Position numbers and translations under genes: made by a program
Origin: Bacteroidales bacterium
GTDB taxonomy: Bacteria; Bacteroidota; Bacteroidia; Bacteroidales; FEN-979
DNA: 33,923 nucleotides
NCBI GenBank assembly: GCA_028706295.1
Contig: JAQWBQ010000041.1
Span: 1-33,923, forward strand
Direction of reading: 5' to 3'
The notes under the pieces: generated by a model
Databases searched by the model: none
Seen by the model: only the letters and a program-made list of their open reading frames with translations
Told to the model about the DNA's origin: nothing
In this document: piece by piece, positions 26,256 through 33,923 of the stretch
Layout: each line of letters opens with the position of its first letter
Position numbering within the stretch: position 1 is the stretch's first letter

Positions 26256-27617
26256 ATGAAAAATCAGGTAAACCGACGTGATTTCATCAAAACCCTTGCC
26301 GCGGCGGGTGCAGGTTTGGCGCTCAGCAAGGATCTCATGGCCAACATTGGTCATGATCAAAAAAGTATACCCTGGCAAAGGATTCCGACGGCCGGACCTA
26401 TGAAGAGTGTCCGAATCGGGTATGTCGGCGTCGGGGGTATGGGCACGGCGCACCTTGAAAATCTTCTAAAGATTGAGGGCGCTGAAATTGTGGCGGTTTG
26501 CGACATCATTGAAAGCCGTGTAAAACGCGCCCAGGACATGGTTACCGCGGCCGGATTCAGAACTCCGGAAGGATATTCAAAGAATGAATTTGACTGGCAA
26601 CGGTTGTGCAGGAGAGACGATATCGACCTGGTTTACACGGCAACACCCTGGCAATGGCATGTCCCGATCTGTCTGGAAGCAATGAACGATGGCAAACATG
26701 TGGCCACAGAAGTGCCTGCAGCACTTACGCTGGATGAATGCTGGGAACTTGTAGAAACTTCTGAAAAAACAGGGAAGTACTGCATCATGATGGAGAACTG
26801 CAACTACGATAAAGTTGAGATGCTGATCCTGAACATGGTTAAAAAAGGTTTGTTTGGCGAGATGATGCATGCCGAATGCGGATATCTTCATGATCTGAGG
26901 GCTGTGAAGCACGATATGGAAGGGGAGGGGGTTTGGCGCCGCGATTTTTCGATGCAGCGAAACGGCGATCTTTATCCGACACATGGTTTGGGTCCGGTAA
27001 TGCAATGTTTCGATATAAACCGGGGCAATTACTTTGATTACCTGGTATCTTTCGCAACCAAATCGCGGGGTTTGCATGAATATGCCGTTAATAAATTCGG
27101 CCCTGATAGTCCACAGGCACGCGAGAAATACACGTTGGGAGATGTGGTTACTACCGTCATCCGGACGATGAACGGCGAAACAATAGTGATAACCCATGAT
27201 ACCAGCCTGCCCCGTCCGTACAGCCGGAACATCATGATTCAGGGTACACGGGGCTCGGTAAGAAAATATCCCGAACCCAAAATCTATATTGAAGGGATTA
27301 GCAAGACCGATGACAAGTGGGAACCGCTCAACGATTACCTGAATAAGTATCAGCATCCGATCTGGACCGAACTGGAGAGCGCCAGCAAGGGCGCCGGTCA
27401 TGGCGGTATGGATTTCATTGAGGATTACCGTTTGGTCAATGCCCTGTTAAAAGGAGTCGAACCCGATATGGATGTTTATGATGCCGTGGTGATGAGCGCG
27501 GTTACTGCCCTGAGCGAGCGTTCTATTGCACGGGAAGGGAAACCGCTTCCTTTTCCTGATTTTACCCGTGGAATGTGGAAGAAACCGAGAATCCTGCCTG
27601 TTATGCAAATGGTATGA
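26256..27617 (+). CDS. Gfo/Idh/MocA-type protein resembling GH109 alpha-N-acetylgalactosaminidase
   Basis: The protein has 453 residues from the ATG at 26256; a GTG ten codons upstream is less likely. A Tat signal comes first (RRDFIKT, residues 7-13, then an Ala/Gly-rich hydrophobic stretch). The NAD-binding Rossmann fold has GVGGMG at 58-63. Family blocks follow: HVATEVPAALTLDECWEL, ENCNY (180-184), YPTHGLGP (240-247), HDTSLPRPYSRN and FPDFTRGMWK near the C-terminus. These match GH109 proteins, which remove alpha-GalNAc by an NAD-dependent oxidation-elimination mechanism. Assignment to that activity rather than to a sugar dehydrogenase is by resemblance only. Its stop codon overlaps the start of the M28 peptidase gene (ATGA), so the two are probably co-expressed. 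Confidence 0.75.
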   Translation: MKNQVNRRDFIKTLAAAGAGLALSKDLMANIGHDQKSIPWQRIPTAGPMKSVRIGYVGVGGMGTAHLENLLKIEGAEIVAVCDIIESRVKRAQDMVTAAGFRTPEGYSKNEFDWQRLCRRDDIDLVYTATPWQWHVPICLEAMNDGKHVATEVPAALTLDECWELVETSEKTGKYCIMMENCNYDKVEMLILNMVKKGLFGEMMHAECGYLHDLRAVKHDMEGEGVWRRDFSMQRNGDLYPTHGLGPVMQCFDINRGNYFDYLVSFATKSRGLHEYAVNKFGPDSPQAREKYTLGDVVTTVIRTMNGETIVITHDTSLPRPYSRNIMIQGTRGSVRKYPEPKIYIEGISKTDDKWEPLNDYLNKYQHPIWTELESASKGAGHGGMDFIEDYRLVNALLKGVEPDMDVYDAVVMSAVTALSERSIAREGKPLPFPDFTRGMWKKPRILPVMQMV

Positions 27618-29290
27618 TGTTGTTTTATAAACCTGCGGTAATGAATTTCTTTGTATTGTCGGTGTCGGGAAGAACGTCAGGAGAAGCGACACTGCATGTT
27701 CCCTTCCGGATTACAAGCATCTTTTTACTTGTATTGCTTTTAACCGAATTTCCTGCCACCGCGCAGCGTACCGTTGCAAGTCACGCCGACCGGTATCTGA
27801 CCGCTTCGTACATGAAAGAACAAATAGAATTTCTTTCATCTGATTCGCTTGCCGGACGAGCAACTCCCGGCAAGGGACTCGATACGGCGGCAGCGTATAT
27901 TGCCCGGCAATTCGCATCTTTCGGACTCAAGCCATTGAACGGCAGCTATTTTCAACCCCTCGATTACTGTTACGTGGACCTGGGGAAAAACCTCTTCATC
28001 TCCCTGCTGGCCCAACCGGAAACTATCAATTTTAAATTAAAAGAGGATTTTATTCCCTATGAGATTTCGGGAAACAAACCTGTTGAGGGTGAAGTCGTTT
28101 TCGCCGGTTATGGAATTACCGCACCCGAATTTGGATATGACGATTATCAGAATACAGATGTAAACGGGAAAATTGTTGTTGTGCTCCGGCAGGAACCCGG
28201 TCAAACGGATTCTGTACAAAAGGCATTTGGCGGTTCTCAGGTTCTTACCCGGTACTCCGGGTTGCGTGAGAAACAGCGAAATGCCAGGAAACATGGGGCC
28301 ATCGGAATGCTGGTGGTTTCGGGGCCAGTGAATTTTTCATCCCTCAAACCTTCAGGTTATCCGTGGCCATCACTGTCAGGAGGAGATCCAATTAAGGAAG
28401 GACCGTTGGTGTATTGCAGCAACCAGTCGTTGCAGATACCGGTGGTTCATGCCGGTGAATCGATAATCCGGGTTCTGTTCGGGTCGACCGATTCATTAAA
28501 GCGGTTGCAACTACGCATTGAAGCGCAGATGAAGCCCCAGTCATACCTGATGCGGGGAAAGATCCTTGCTATGAACATGGATCTGCGGTTTACCCCCCTG
28601 AAAGCCTTTAATGTAGCCGGTTTTCTTGAAGGGTCGGACGAGCGGCACCGGAATGAGACGGTGATCGTGGGCGCCCATTACGATCATGCCGGAACCATCG
28701 CCGCGTCGGAGACACCGGATCCCGATACCATTTTCAACGGCGCGGATGATAATGCTTCGGGGTCTGCCGGGATGCTGGCTATCGCGCGGACAATGGCATC
28801 CATGGATTCAAGACCTAAGCGCAGTGTCCTGTTTATTGCATTTGCAGGGGAGGAACTGGGATTACTGGGATCCAGCAGCTATGTAAGGAATCCTTTAGTT
28901 CCACTTCAAAAGACCATAGCTATGATAAATCTTGATATGATCGGCAGGAATCATCCCGATTCCTTACAGGTCATCGGTGCCCGTCAGAATCCCGGTCTGG
29001 TCAGAATAATCAGAAAGGAGAACAAGTACACCAACATGTTGCTTTATGAAACTAAGAACTTAAACATGCCCGGGGGAAGTGACCATTATCCTTTTTACCA
29101 GAACCAGATTTCTTCGGTCTTCTTTTTTACCGGTCTTCATGAGGATTATCACCGGGTTTCGGACCAGGCTGACCGCATTGATTTCCAAAAAGCTTCAAGG
29201 GTGGCAAAGCTTGCCTTTCTTACGGCATGGAAGGTTGCTAATTCCAGCGGAAAATTAAAAATGTCAGGCGTTGATACGGACAAAGATTAA
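27614..29290 (+). CDS. Secreted M28-family metallopeptidase with PA domain
   Basis: A di-zinc aminopeptidase-type enzyme, 558 residues from the ATG at 27614, which overlaps the previous stop codon as ATGA. An in-frame ATG at 27575 lies inside the previous gene, and one at 27641 is an alternative. A signal peptide core (ITSIFLLVLLLTEFPATAQ) lies about 30 residues in, so the N-region is unusually long. A PA domain (about 155-290) begins with VVFAGYGITAPEFGYDDY. The M28 domain has all ligands: H355 (VGAHYDH), D378 (GADDNASG), E413-E414 (FAGEELGL), D441 (INLDMIGR) and H513 (EDYHRVSD). It is exported, probably to the periplasm or surface. It ends 19 bases before the convergent GH13 gene. Confidence 0.9.
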   Translation: MMLFYKPAVMNFFVLSVSGRTSGEATLHVPFRITSIFLLVLLLTEFPATAQRTVASHADRYLTASYMKEQIEFLSSDSLAGRATPGKGLDTAAAYIARQFASFGLKPLNGSYFQPLDYCYVDLGKNLFISLLAQPETINFKLKEDFIPYEISGNKPVEGEVVFAGYGITAPEFGYDDYQNTDVNGKIVVVLRQEPGQTDSVQKAFGGSQVLTRYSGLREKQRNARKHGAIGMLVVSGPVNFSSLKPSGYPWPSLSGGDPIKEGPLVYCSNQSLQIPVVHAGESIIRVLFGSTDSLKRLQLRIEAQMKPQSYLMRGKILAMNMDLRFTPLKAFNVAGFLEGSDERHRNETVIVGAHYDHAGTIAASETPDPDTIFNGADDNASGSAGMLAIARTMASMDSRPKRSVLFIAFAGEELGLLGSSSYVRNPLVPLQKTIAMINLDMIGRNHPDSLQVIGARQNPGLVRIIRKENKYTNMLLYETKNLNMPGGSDHYPFYQNQISSVFFFTGLHEDYHRVSDQADRIDFQKASRVAKLAFLTAWKVANSSGKLKMSGVDTDKD

Positions 29291-29309
29291 GATGTTTGCC
29301 GATCGTTAG

Positions 29310-30800
29310 TTATTCAGATGATCTATCCTGAAAAAATTTCAGAAAATGGAATTGCCAGGGATCAAGCGCCACGAACAGACCCTCGCTGACCAATAAATTG
29401 CCTTTTCTGGTGAAAGTTATACCGGTGAAGGCGTCTTTCAGCAACCAATCGCTTCCCGGCAGGCCGGCGTTCATCATATTTACAATTCCCTGGGAGGGGC
29501 TCTCCGAGTAGTTTACCACGATCAGAAAAAAATCGCCGTCATAGCACCATTGCCACGAAAGCAGGTTTTTACAGCTGTCGTTATCGGGCCATCCCGTTAT
29601 TTCATTCAGACGCCAGTCACCTTGATGGAATGCCGGAGCTTTAATCTGATCCAGGAGCCGGTAAAAAAATTCGAATAGGTCCTGATCTGTAGTTTCCAAA
29701 GGCCTTCTGCGCAGAAAAACTGGTACCCTGACATGGCGGCCTTCGAATTGTCCTTCATAAAACAATTTTGCACCCGGGAGTGTCGCAGTGATAATTGAGG
29801 CAGCACGGCTTTTTAAGGGGTCCAGAACCGAAGCCTGACGGGGCTCATCATGATTCTCGGTAAAGCGGATCAGCCCTGACTGAAAATCGATCCCTGCCGT
29901 GAGGTGCAGGCGAACCGACGAAGCATTTTCATTCATCAGCCGGTCGTAAAGCCGTTTATCGTAACAGTAATCAAATCCCGATCGCTGAAGGTTCCATTCC
30001 GTATCCCAGTAAGCTTCAGCAATGAAAATAAAGTCAGGGTTGACCCGCCTGATGGCGGGGATCAACTCCTCCCAGAAATCCAATTCCGGCTTCGGACCGG
30101 CAAATTCATTCCAGGTTTGATGAAAGATGTCGTTCATCACCAGCATGGCCATATCGCACCTGAACCCATCACAAAGCCCGGCGACCCGCATCAAAGTCTC
30201 AATGATCGCTTCGCGAAATCCGGGATGAAAGACATTAACCTGCAGAACATCCTGCCAGGCAGGATAGAATGGATCTTTTCCGCAGGCAAAGATTTCACTG
30301 CCGATTCTGACGAAATTGACCGGATCGCGGTCGAGATCTGCATTTGTACCCCGGATAAAGTACTCCGGAAATTCAGTAACCCATCGGTGATCATGAGCCA
30401 GGTGGTTCGGAACATAATCGAGAATGATCCTGATGTTCCTGCGGGCCAGTTGCGATCGGGCCACGGCCAAACCGGGATTGCCCCCAAGATGCTGATCCAC
30501 ATTGTAGGATTTGACACAATAGGGCGATCCCACGTTATCATCAAAACTGAAATCGGGAAGTGCCCGGTGAAAATCCGACAGGTTACCTGCATTCTGATTG
30601 GAGATTTCAATTCCGGCAGGACTGCGTTCCCACACACCCATGAACCAGACTGCATCGATCTGCAGGTGCATTAACCGATCCCAATACGCTTCGGGAACAT
30701 TTGCCAGGGTAACGGGATACCCTGTTTCAAGGCTCAGTTCCCGGAGCCACACCCAGGTGTTGATTTCATAGATGACGGGATTCTTTTTCCAGCGTTCCAT
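29310..30800 (-). CDS. Cytoplasmic GH13 alpha-amylase-family enzyme
   Basis: A 496-residue TIM-barrel glycosidase without a signal peptide. The four GH13 signature regions are intact: DYVPNH (128-133), DGFRCDMAML with R214 and nucleophile D216, FIAEAYWD with acid/base E262, and FTENHDEP with H317-D318. The N-terminus (NPVIYEINTWVWL) is typical of GH13 enzymes acting on alpha-glucans or short alpha-glucosides. The C-terminal 90 residues form the usual beta-sandwich. No glycogen or maltose genes are adjacent, so the substrate is unknown. It lies 99 bases after the acyltransferase gene on the same strand and may or may not share its transcript. Confidence 0.88.
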   Translation of the reverse strand: MERWKKNPVIYEINTWVWLRELSLETGYPVTLANVPEAYWDRLMHLQIDAVWFMGVWERSPAGIEISNQNAGNLSDFHRALPDFSFDDNVGSPYCVKSYNVDQHLGGNPGLAVARSQLARRNIRIILDYVPNHLAHDHRWVTEFPEYFIRGTNADLDRDPVNFVRIGSEIFACGKDPFYPAWQDVLQVNVFHPGFREAIIETLMRVAGLCDGFRCDMAMLVMNDIFHQTWNEFAGPKPELDFWEELIPAIRRVNPDFIFIAEAYWDTEWNLQRSGFDYCYDKRLYDRLMNENASSVRLHLTAGIDFQSGLIRFTENHDEPRQASVLDPLKSRAASIITATLPGAKLFYEGQFEGRHVRVPVFLRRRPLETTDQDLFEFFYRLLDQIKAPAFHQGDWRLNEITGWPDNDSCKNLLSWQWCYDGDFFLIVVNYSESPSQGIVNMMNAGLPGSDWLLKDAFTGITFTRKGNLLVSEGLFVALDPWQFHFLKFFQDRSSE

Positions 30801-30899
30801 GTGCTTTGTTTTATTGCGTATTCGATGGAAGTGAATTGATAATCAGATTTTTCATCAAGGAAAAGGATCCGGATGGGGTAATACCGGAGGCTGTATCTC

Positions 30900-31700
30900 T
30901 TAGCTTTTCACACCCCATAATTTCAGGTTGTCGCCGATAAAGGTCAGAATTTCCTGATGTTCCTTCTTTCCGGATCCCGTCACCCCGACAGGAGGCCCGA
31001 AAGCCAGGTGAACGGTATTCTGCCTGTAAATAGGCCCGAGATAGCTGTTGTATTTGCTATGTCCCCAGAAGTCGGTCTTCAGGGCAACAGGGATGACCGG
31101 GGCTCCGCTCAAGGCTGCAAGCTTGGTTCCGAGTGAGTTGAATTCCGAAGGTTTGAAGGTGGGACGGCGGGTGCTTTGGGGGAACATCACAATCGAAAGT
31201 CCTTTCGCCAGCCTACCGGATCCTTCACGGAAAACCAACTCCAGATCATTCCGTGGATTTTTACGGTCGAGAACGATCGGATTCCTCGAACGCATGACAT
31301 CGCCGAAAGCCCAATGTTCAACCAGATCCTTTTTGACGATAAATGCAATGTCTTTCAGGGGTTGAATGATGCCCGGAAGGATCATGGTCTCAAGGGTGCT
31401 CATGTGATTGCTGACGAAAATGGCCGGTACGTTGCATGACCGGATATGGTCCAGCCCGGAAATGTGAATCTTTCCCCCGCACCGTTCCACTAAGGTAAAG
31501 ACCCTGTGTGAGGTCTCGACCCACATGGCGGTATCGTACAAGCCATTTTTTGCGTCCGACCTGGTAGAAAAAACAAGATGAATGAATTTGGACAAGAACA
31601 CCCAGCGTGAATCAAACAGGAGACGGTCGAGGGTGTACCTCCTGGTCGTATCCGGTGTCAGATACGAGTCATTGGCTGTTATTTCGGGACGAGCAGGCAT
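30900..31700 (-). CDS. PlsC-type acyltransferase with HX4E in place of HX4D
   Basis: A 266-residue member of the lysophospholipid acyltransferase superfamily. The catalytic block reads VSNHMSTLETM: H99 is followed five residues later by E104 where the standard motif has Asp. Other family blocks are present: the MRSRNPIVLDRKNPR segment, FPQSTRRPTF (the usual FPEGTRS position) and VIPVALKTDFWG. This form appears to be a recognised side branch of the family, so the Glu is probably not a disabling change. It likely acylates a lysophosphatidic acid or another lipid at the inner membrane. It starts 39 bases after the carbonic-anhydrase-like gene. Confidence 0.82.
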   Translation of the reverse strand: MPARPEITANDSYLTPDTTRRYTLDRLLFDSRWVFLSKFIHLVFSTRSDAKNGLYDTAMWVETSHRVFTLVERCGGKIHISGLDHIRSCNVPAIFVSNHMSTLETMILPGIIQPLKDIAFIVKKDLVEHWAFGDVMRSRNPIVLDRKNPRNDLELVFREGSGRLAKGLSIVMFPQSTRRPTFKPSEFNSLGTKLAALSGAPVIPVALKTDFWGHSKYNSYLGPIYRQNTVHLAFGPPVGVTGSGKKEHQEILTFIGDNLKLWGVKS

Positions 31701-31739
31701 AAAAATGCGACAATTTTTTTCTTTGGTTTCCGAAATTAA

Positions 31740-32270
31740 TCAGATCACATTGGTATGATCGTCATACCATCCGGCGTACTTGTTGTAGTTTCGTGAAATC
31801 CTGTTTACCTGTCCTTCGAGCATTTTCTGATCCAGATCCTTGATTTTCTTCGCGGGGATCCCGCCCCAGACCGTTCCGGATTCCACCACTGTACCTCCGG
31901 TCACCAGGGCCCCTGCACCGATAATGGAATTACTGTTGATAATGGCACCATCCATAACAATGGCGCCCATCCCGATGAGGACATTATCATGAATGGTACA
32001 TCCGTGAATGATCGCGTTGTGTGCAATTGAGACGTTATCGCCGATGTTCACGGGTGCGGTCTGGTAAGTACAGTGAATGATTGCGCCATCCTGCACATTG
32101 ACGTTATTCCCAATCCTGATGGTATGGACATCGCCGCGGACGACGGCATTAAACCAAACGCTGCAATCATCGCCCATGATCACATCTCCTGTTATGGTTG
32201 CATTGTCGGCCAGAAAACAATTCTTTCCGAAGGCGGGGCGGATTCCATTGACTGATTTTATGAGGGCCAT
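31740..32270 (-). CDS. Gamma-class carbonic anhydrase-like protein (left-handed beta-helix)
   Basis: A 176-residue hexapeptide-repeat protein of the YrdA/PaaY/CaiE group. The repeats (for example IGDNVSIAHNAII and CTIHDNVLIGMGAIVMDG) wind into a left-handed beta-helix trimer. The three zinc-binding histidines are present at H66 (IIHCTY), H84 and H89 (IAHNAIIHG). A C-terminal helix (DQKMLEGQVNRISRNYNKYA) packs along the helix. Carbonic anhydrase activity is possible but many members are unproven. It lies 53 bases after nadB. Confidence 0.88.
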   Translation of the reverse strand: MALIKSVNGIRPAFGKNCFLADNATITGDVIMGDDCSVWFNAVVRGDVHTIRIGNNVNVQDGAIIHCTYQTAPVNIGDNVSIAHNAIIHGCTIHDNVLIGMGAIVMDGAIINSNSIIGAGALVTGGTVVESGTVWGGIPAKKIKDLDQKMLEGQVNRISRNYNKYAGWYDDHTNVI

Positions 32271-32323
32271 TTTTGTATGGTTTATCGGGTTGAATAATAC
32301 GGGAGTCCGATATTTTTGCGTGA

Positions 32324-33901
32324 TCAGCGCGCAGTGGGCGCAACCTTCGGATAATCGAGGGAGTAATGCAAACCGCGGCTTTCGTGCCGTTTCTGAGCAG
32401 CCCGAATGATTAGGTACCCGATGTTGATGAGGTTCCTGAGTTCACAGAGCCGGGGAGTCAGTAATGATTTATTGTACAGATCTTCCGTCTCTCGATACAG
32501 TAGTTCGAGCCGGTCAAAGGCGCGTTGCAACCTCAGGTTTGACCTGACAATGCCGACATAGCTGCTCATCAATGACTGAAGTTCCCTCAATGATTGGGTT
32601 ATCAGGATCATCTCTTCGTTAAGGACCATTCCCTCTGCATTCCAGTCGGGGATATCATTGCATAATTTGATCTTTTTGACTTTTGCGATGGCTTCGGTAC
32701 TGGCGCGGTGTGAAAAGACTACCGACTCGAGCAGCGAGTTAGAGGCAAGGCGGTTGGCCCCGTGGAGGCCGGTCGAACTGCATTCACCCGAAGCGTAAAG
32801 GTTCTGTATGGAACTGCTTCCGAAAGCGTCGACCTTAATTCCTCCGCAGGTGTAATGGGCAGCAGGAACAACCGGGATCATGTCTTTGCTGATATCGATC
32901 CCGATGCTCAGACATTTGGCATAAATGGTCGGGAAATGGTTGATCAGCTCATTCTTATTCAGATGGCGGCAATCGAGAAAGAGGTAATCCTCGCCGCTCA
33001 GTTTAAGTTCATTGTCGATGGCCCGTGTCACGATGTCACGGGGGGCAAGCGAGAGACGGGCATCGTATTTATGCATAAACTCCTTACCGTCGCGTGTTTT
33101 CAAAACTGCGCCAAATCCCCTGAGTGCCTCAGTAATCAGGAAAGCAGGTTTTTCATCCGGATTGTAGAGGGAGGTGGGGTGAAACTGAATAAACTCCATA
33201 TTTTCCACGGCGCCTTTTGCCCGGTAAACCATGGCTATTCCGTCGCCCGTGGAGATCAGCGGATTGGTGGTGTTGTTGTAAACATTTCCGGCTCCTCCGG
33301 TAGCGATCAGGGTGATCTTTGACAGAATCGTATCGACAAGGCGGGTCCGTGGATTCAGAACATAAGCCCCGTAGCAGGTGATGTTTTCGGTACGCCGGTT
33401 GACCTCTAATCCAAGGTGATGTTGGGTAATGATGTCGATTGTAAAGGTATGTTCCAGGATCTCGATGTTGGGATGCTTTTTGGCCTGTTCGAGCAGGGTG
33501 TTTTCAATCTCTCTGCCGGTGCTGTCCTTGTGATGAAGAACCCGGTACTCCGAGTGTCCGCCCTCTTTGGCCAGATCGAACCTTCCCGACTTGGTACGGT
33601 CGAACTTGGTTCCCCACTTGATCAGTTCCCTGATGCGTTCGGTCGATTCCGTAATCGTGAAGCGGACCACCTCCTCATTGCAGAGTCCGTCGCCGGCTAT
33701 GATGGTATCGTTGATGTGTTTTTCATAGGAGTCGGGCGTGTACGAAACAGCCGCGATCCCGCCCTGAGCCCAACTCGTGGCAGTATCGTCAACGGCTGAT
33801 TTGGTGACAATGCACACTTTCCCGTATTTTGCTACTTTGATTGCAAAGGTCAACCCGGCAATTCCAGATCCAATAACCAAAAAATCAACATGTTTTCTCA
33901 T
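32324..33901 (-). CDS. nadB: L-aspartate oxidase
   Basis: A 525-residue flavoenzyme that oxidises L-aspartate to iminoaspartate, the first step of de novo NAD synthesis. The FAD-binding GSGIAGL (11-17), SWAQGGIAAV, ATGGAGNVYNNTTNP, MEFIQFHPTSLY and the active-site RDIVTRAID and GANRLASNSLLE blocks are all present, and the C-terminal helical domain is complete. The start codon is 22 bases from the right edge, so its promoter and any nadA or nadC partner lie outside the window. With nadK at 19452 the window holds the first step of NAD synthesis and the conversion of NAD to NADP, but in separate units. Confidence 0.96.
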   Translation of the reverse strand: MRKHVDFLVIGSGIAGLTFAIKVAKYGKVCIVTKSAVDDTATSWAQGGIAAVSYTPDSYEKHINDTIIAGDGLCNEEVVRFTITESTERIRELIKWGTKFDRTKSGRFDLAKEGGHSEYRVLHHKDSTGREIENTLLEQAKKHPNIEILEHTFTIDIITQHHLGLEVNRRTENITCYGAYVLNPRTRLVDTILSKITLIATGGAGNVYNNTTNPLISTGDGIAMVYRAKGAVENMEFIQFHPTSLYNPDEKPAFLITEALRGFGAVLKTRDGKEFMHKYDARLSLAPRDIVTRAIDNELKLSGEDYLFLDCRHLNKNELINHFPTIYAKCLSIGIDISKDMIPVVPAAHYTCGGIKVDAFGSSSIQNLYASGECSSTGLHGANRLASNSLLESVVFSHRASTEAIAKVKKIKLCNDIPDWNAEGMVLNEEMILITQSLRELQSLMSSYVGIVRSNLRLQRAFDRLELLYRETEDLYNKSLLTPRLCELRNLINIGYLIIRAAQKRHESRGLHYSLDYPKVAPTAR

Positions 33902-33923
33902 AGAAAATTTATAAGTCGAGTAA

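Noticed and set aside
26577-27401. A 274-codon frame opposite the GH109-like gene
   Set aside because: It is antisense to a clearly conserved enzyme, has no recognisable motif and reads as a mirror of that gene.
29904-30674. A 256-codon frame opposite the GH13 gene
   Set aside because: It lies opposite all the conserved GH13 motifs and has no family features of its own.
32311-32318. TATTTTTG on the + strand between nadB and the carbonic-anhydrase-like gene
   Set aside because: It matches the -7 element but points away from the minus-strand genes and has no + strand gene to serve.
32762-33322. A 186-codon frame opposite nadB
   Set aside because: It is antisense to the conserved core of L-aspartate oxidase, with no supporting start signal or motif.

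Overview
The window is a chromosomal segment of a Bacteroidota bacterium, most likely from the Bacteroidales or a related lineage; species and genus cannot be fixed from the sequence alone. The evidence is the set of lineage-typical families (DUF2723 membrane protein, DUF6089 outer-membrane protein, tandem Skp/OmpH proteins behind BamA, a large secreted PKD-type surface protein), several promoters of the Bacteroidota form TAnnTTTG with a TTTG/TTG about 19-21 bases upstream, short leaders without clear Shine-Dalgarno sequences, and an IF2 with a long charged N-terminal linker. Almost all of the content is core or ordinary envelope metabolism. There is no phage, insertion sequence, CRISPR array or defence locus that I can see, and I do not see a clear novel system.

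Layout, left to right. 1-1164 (-): the N-terminal 388 residues of a secreted surface protein that runs off the left edge. 1424-5474 (+): a Rel/SpoT alarmone enzyme, a Fur-family regulator without the usual structural-zinc cysteines, and PurA. 5517-10291 (-): the rimP-nusA-infB translation/transcription operon, driven by a near-perfect Bacteroidota promoter and preceded by a strong leader hairpin. 10533-10928 (-): a small secreted acidic protein of unknown function with its own terminator. 11265-11335 (-): tRNA-Gln(TTG), also with a terminator. 11476-15353 (+): DUF2723 membrane protein (possible protein O-mannosyltransferase) and Lgt. 15312-16466 (-): a MurG/GT28-like glycosyltransferase whose 3' end overlaps lgt. 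16568-17683 (+): DprA.

17827-26079 (+) is a long co-directional run: RsgA, a CBS-domain protein, NAD kinase, a DUF6089 outer-membrane protein, UppS, BamA and two Skp/OmpH chaperones, ended by a strong terminator at 26101-26131. UppS makes the C55 lipid carrier for wall and glycan synthesis, BamA inserts outer-membrane proteins, and the Skp-like proteins escort them, so this is an envelope-biogenesis block. 26256-29290 (+): a Tat-exported GH109-like NAD-dependent glycosidase followed, with an ATGA stop/start overlap, by a secreted M28 peptidase. 29310-33901 (-): a cytoplasmic GH13 alpha-amylase-type enzyme, a PlsC-type acyltransferase, a gamma-class carbonic anhydrase-like protein and L-aspartate oxidase (NadB).

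The points most worth a second look are the cysteine-poor Fur, the terminator-like hairpin in the rimP-nusA-infB leader, the small repeat-bearing secreted protein, the DUF2723/Lgt pair, and the coupled GH109-M28 pair.
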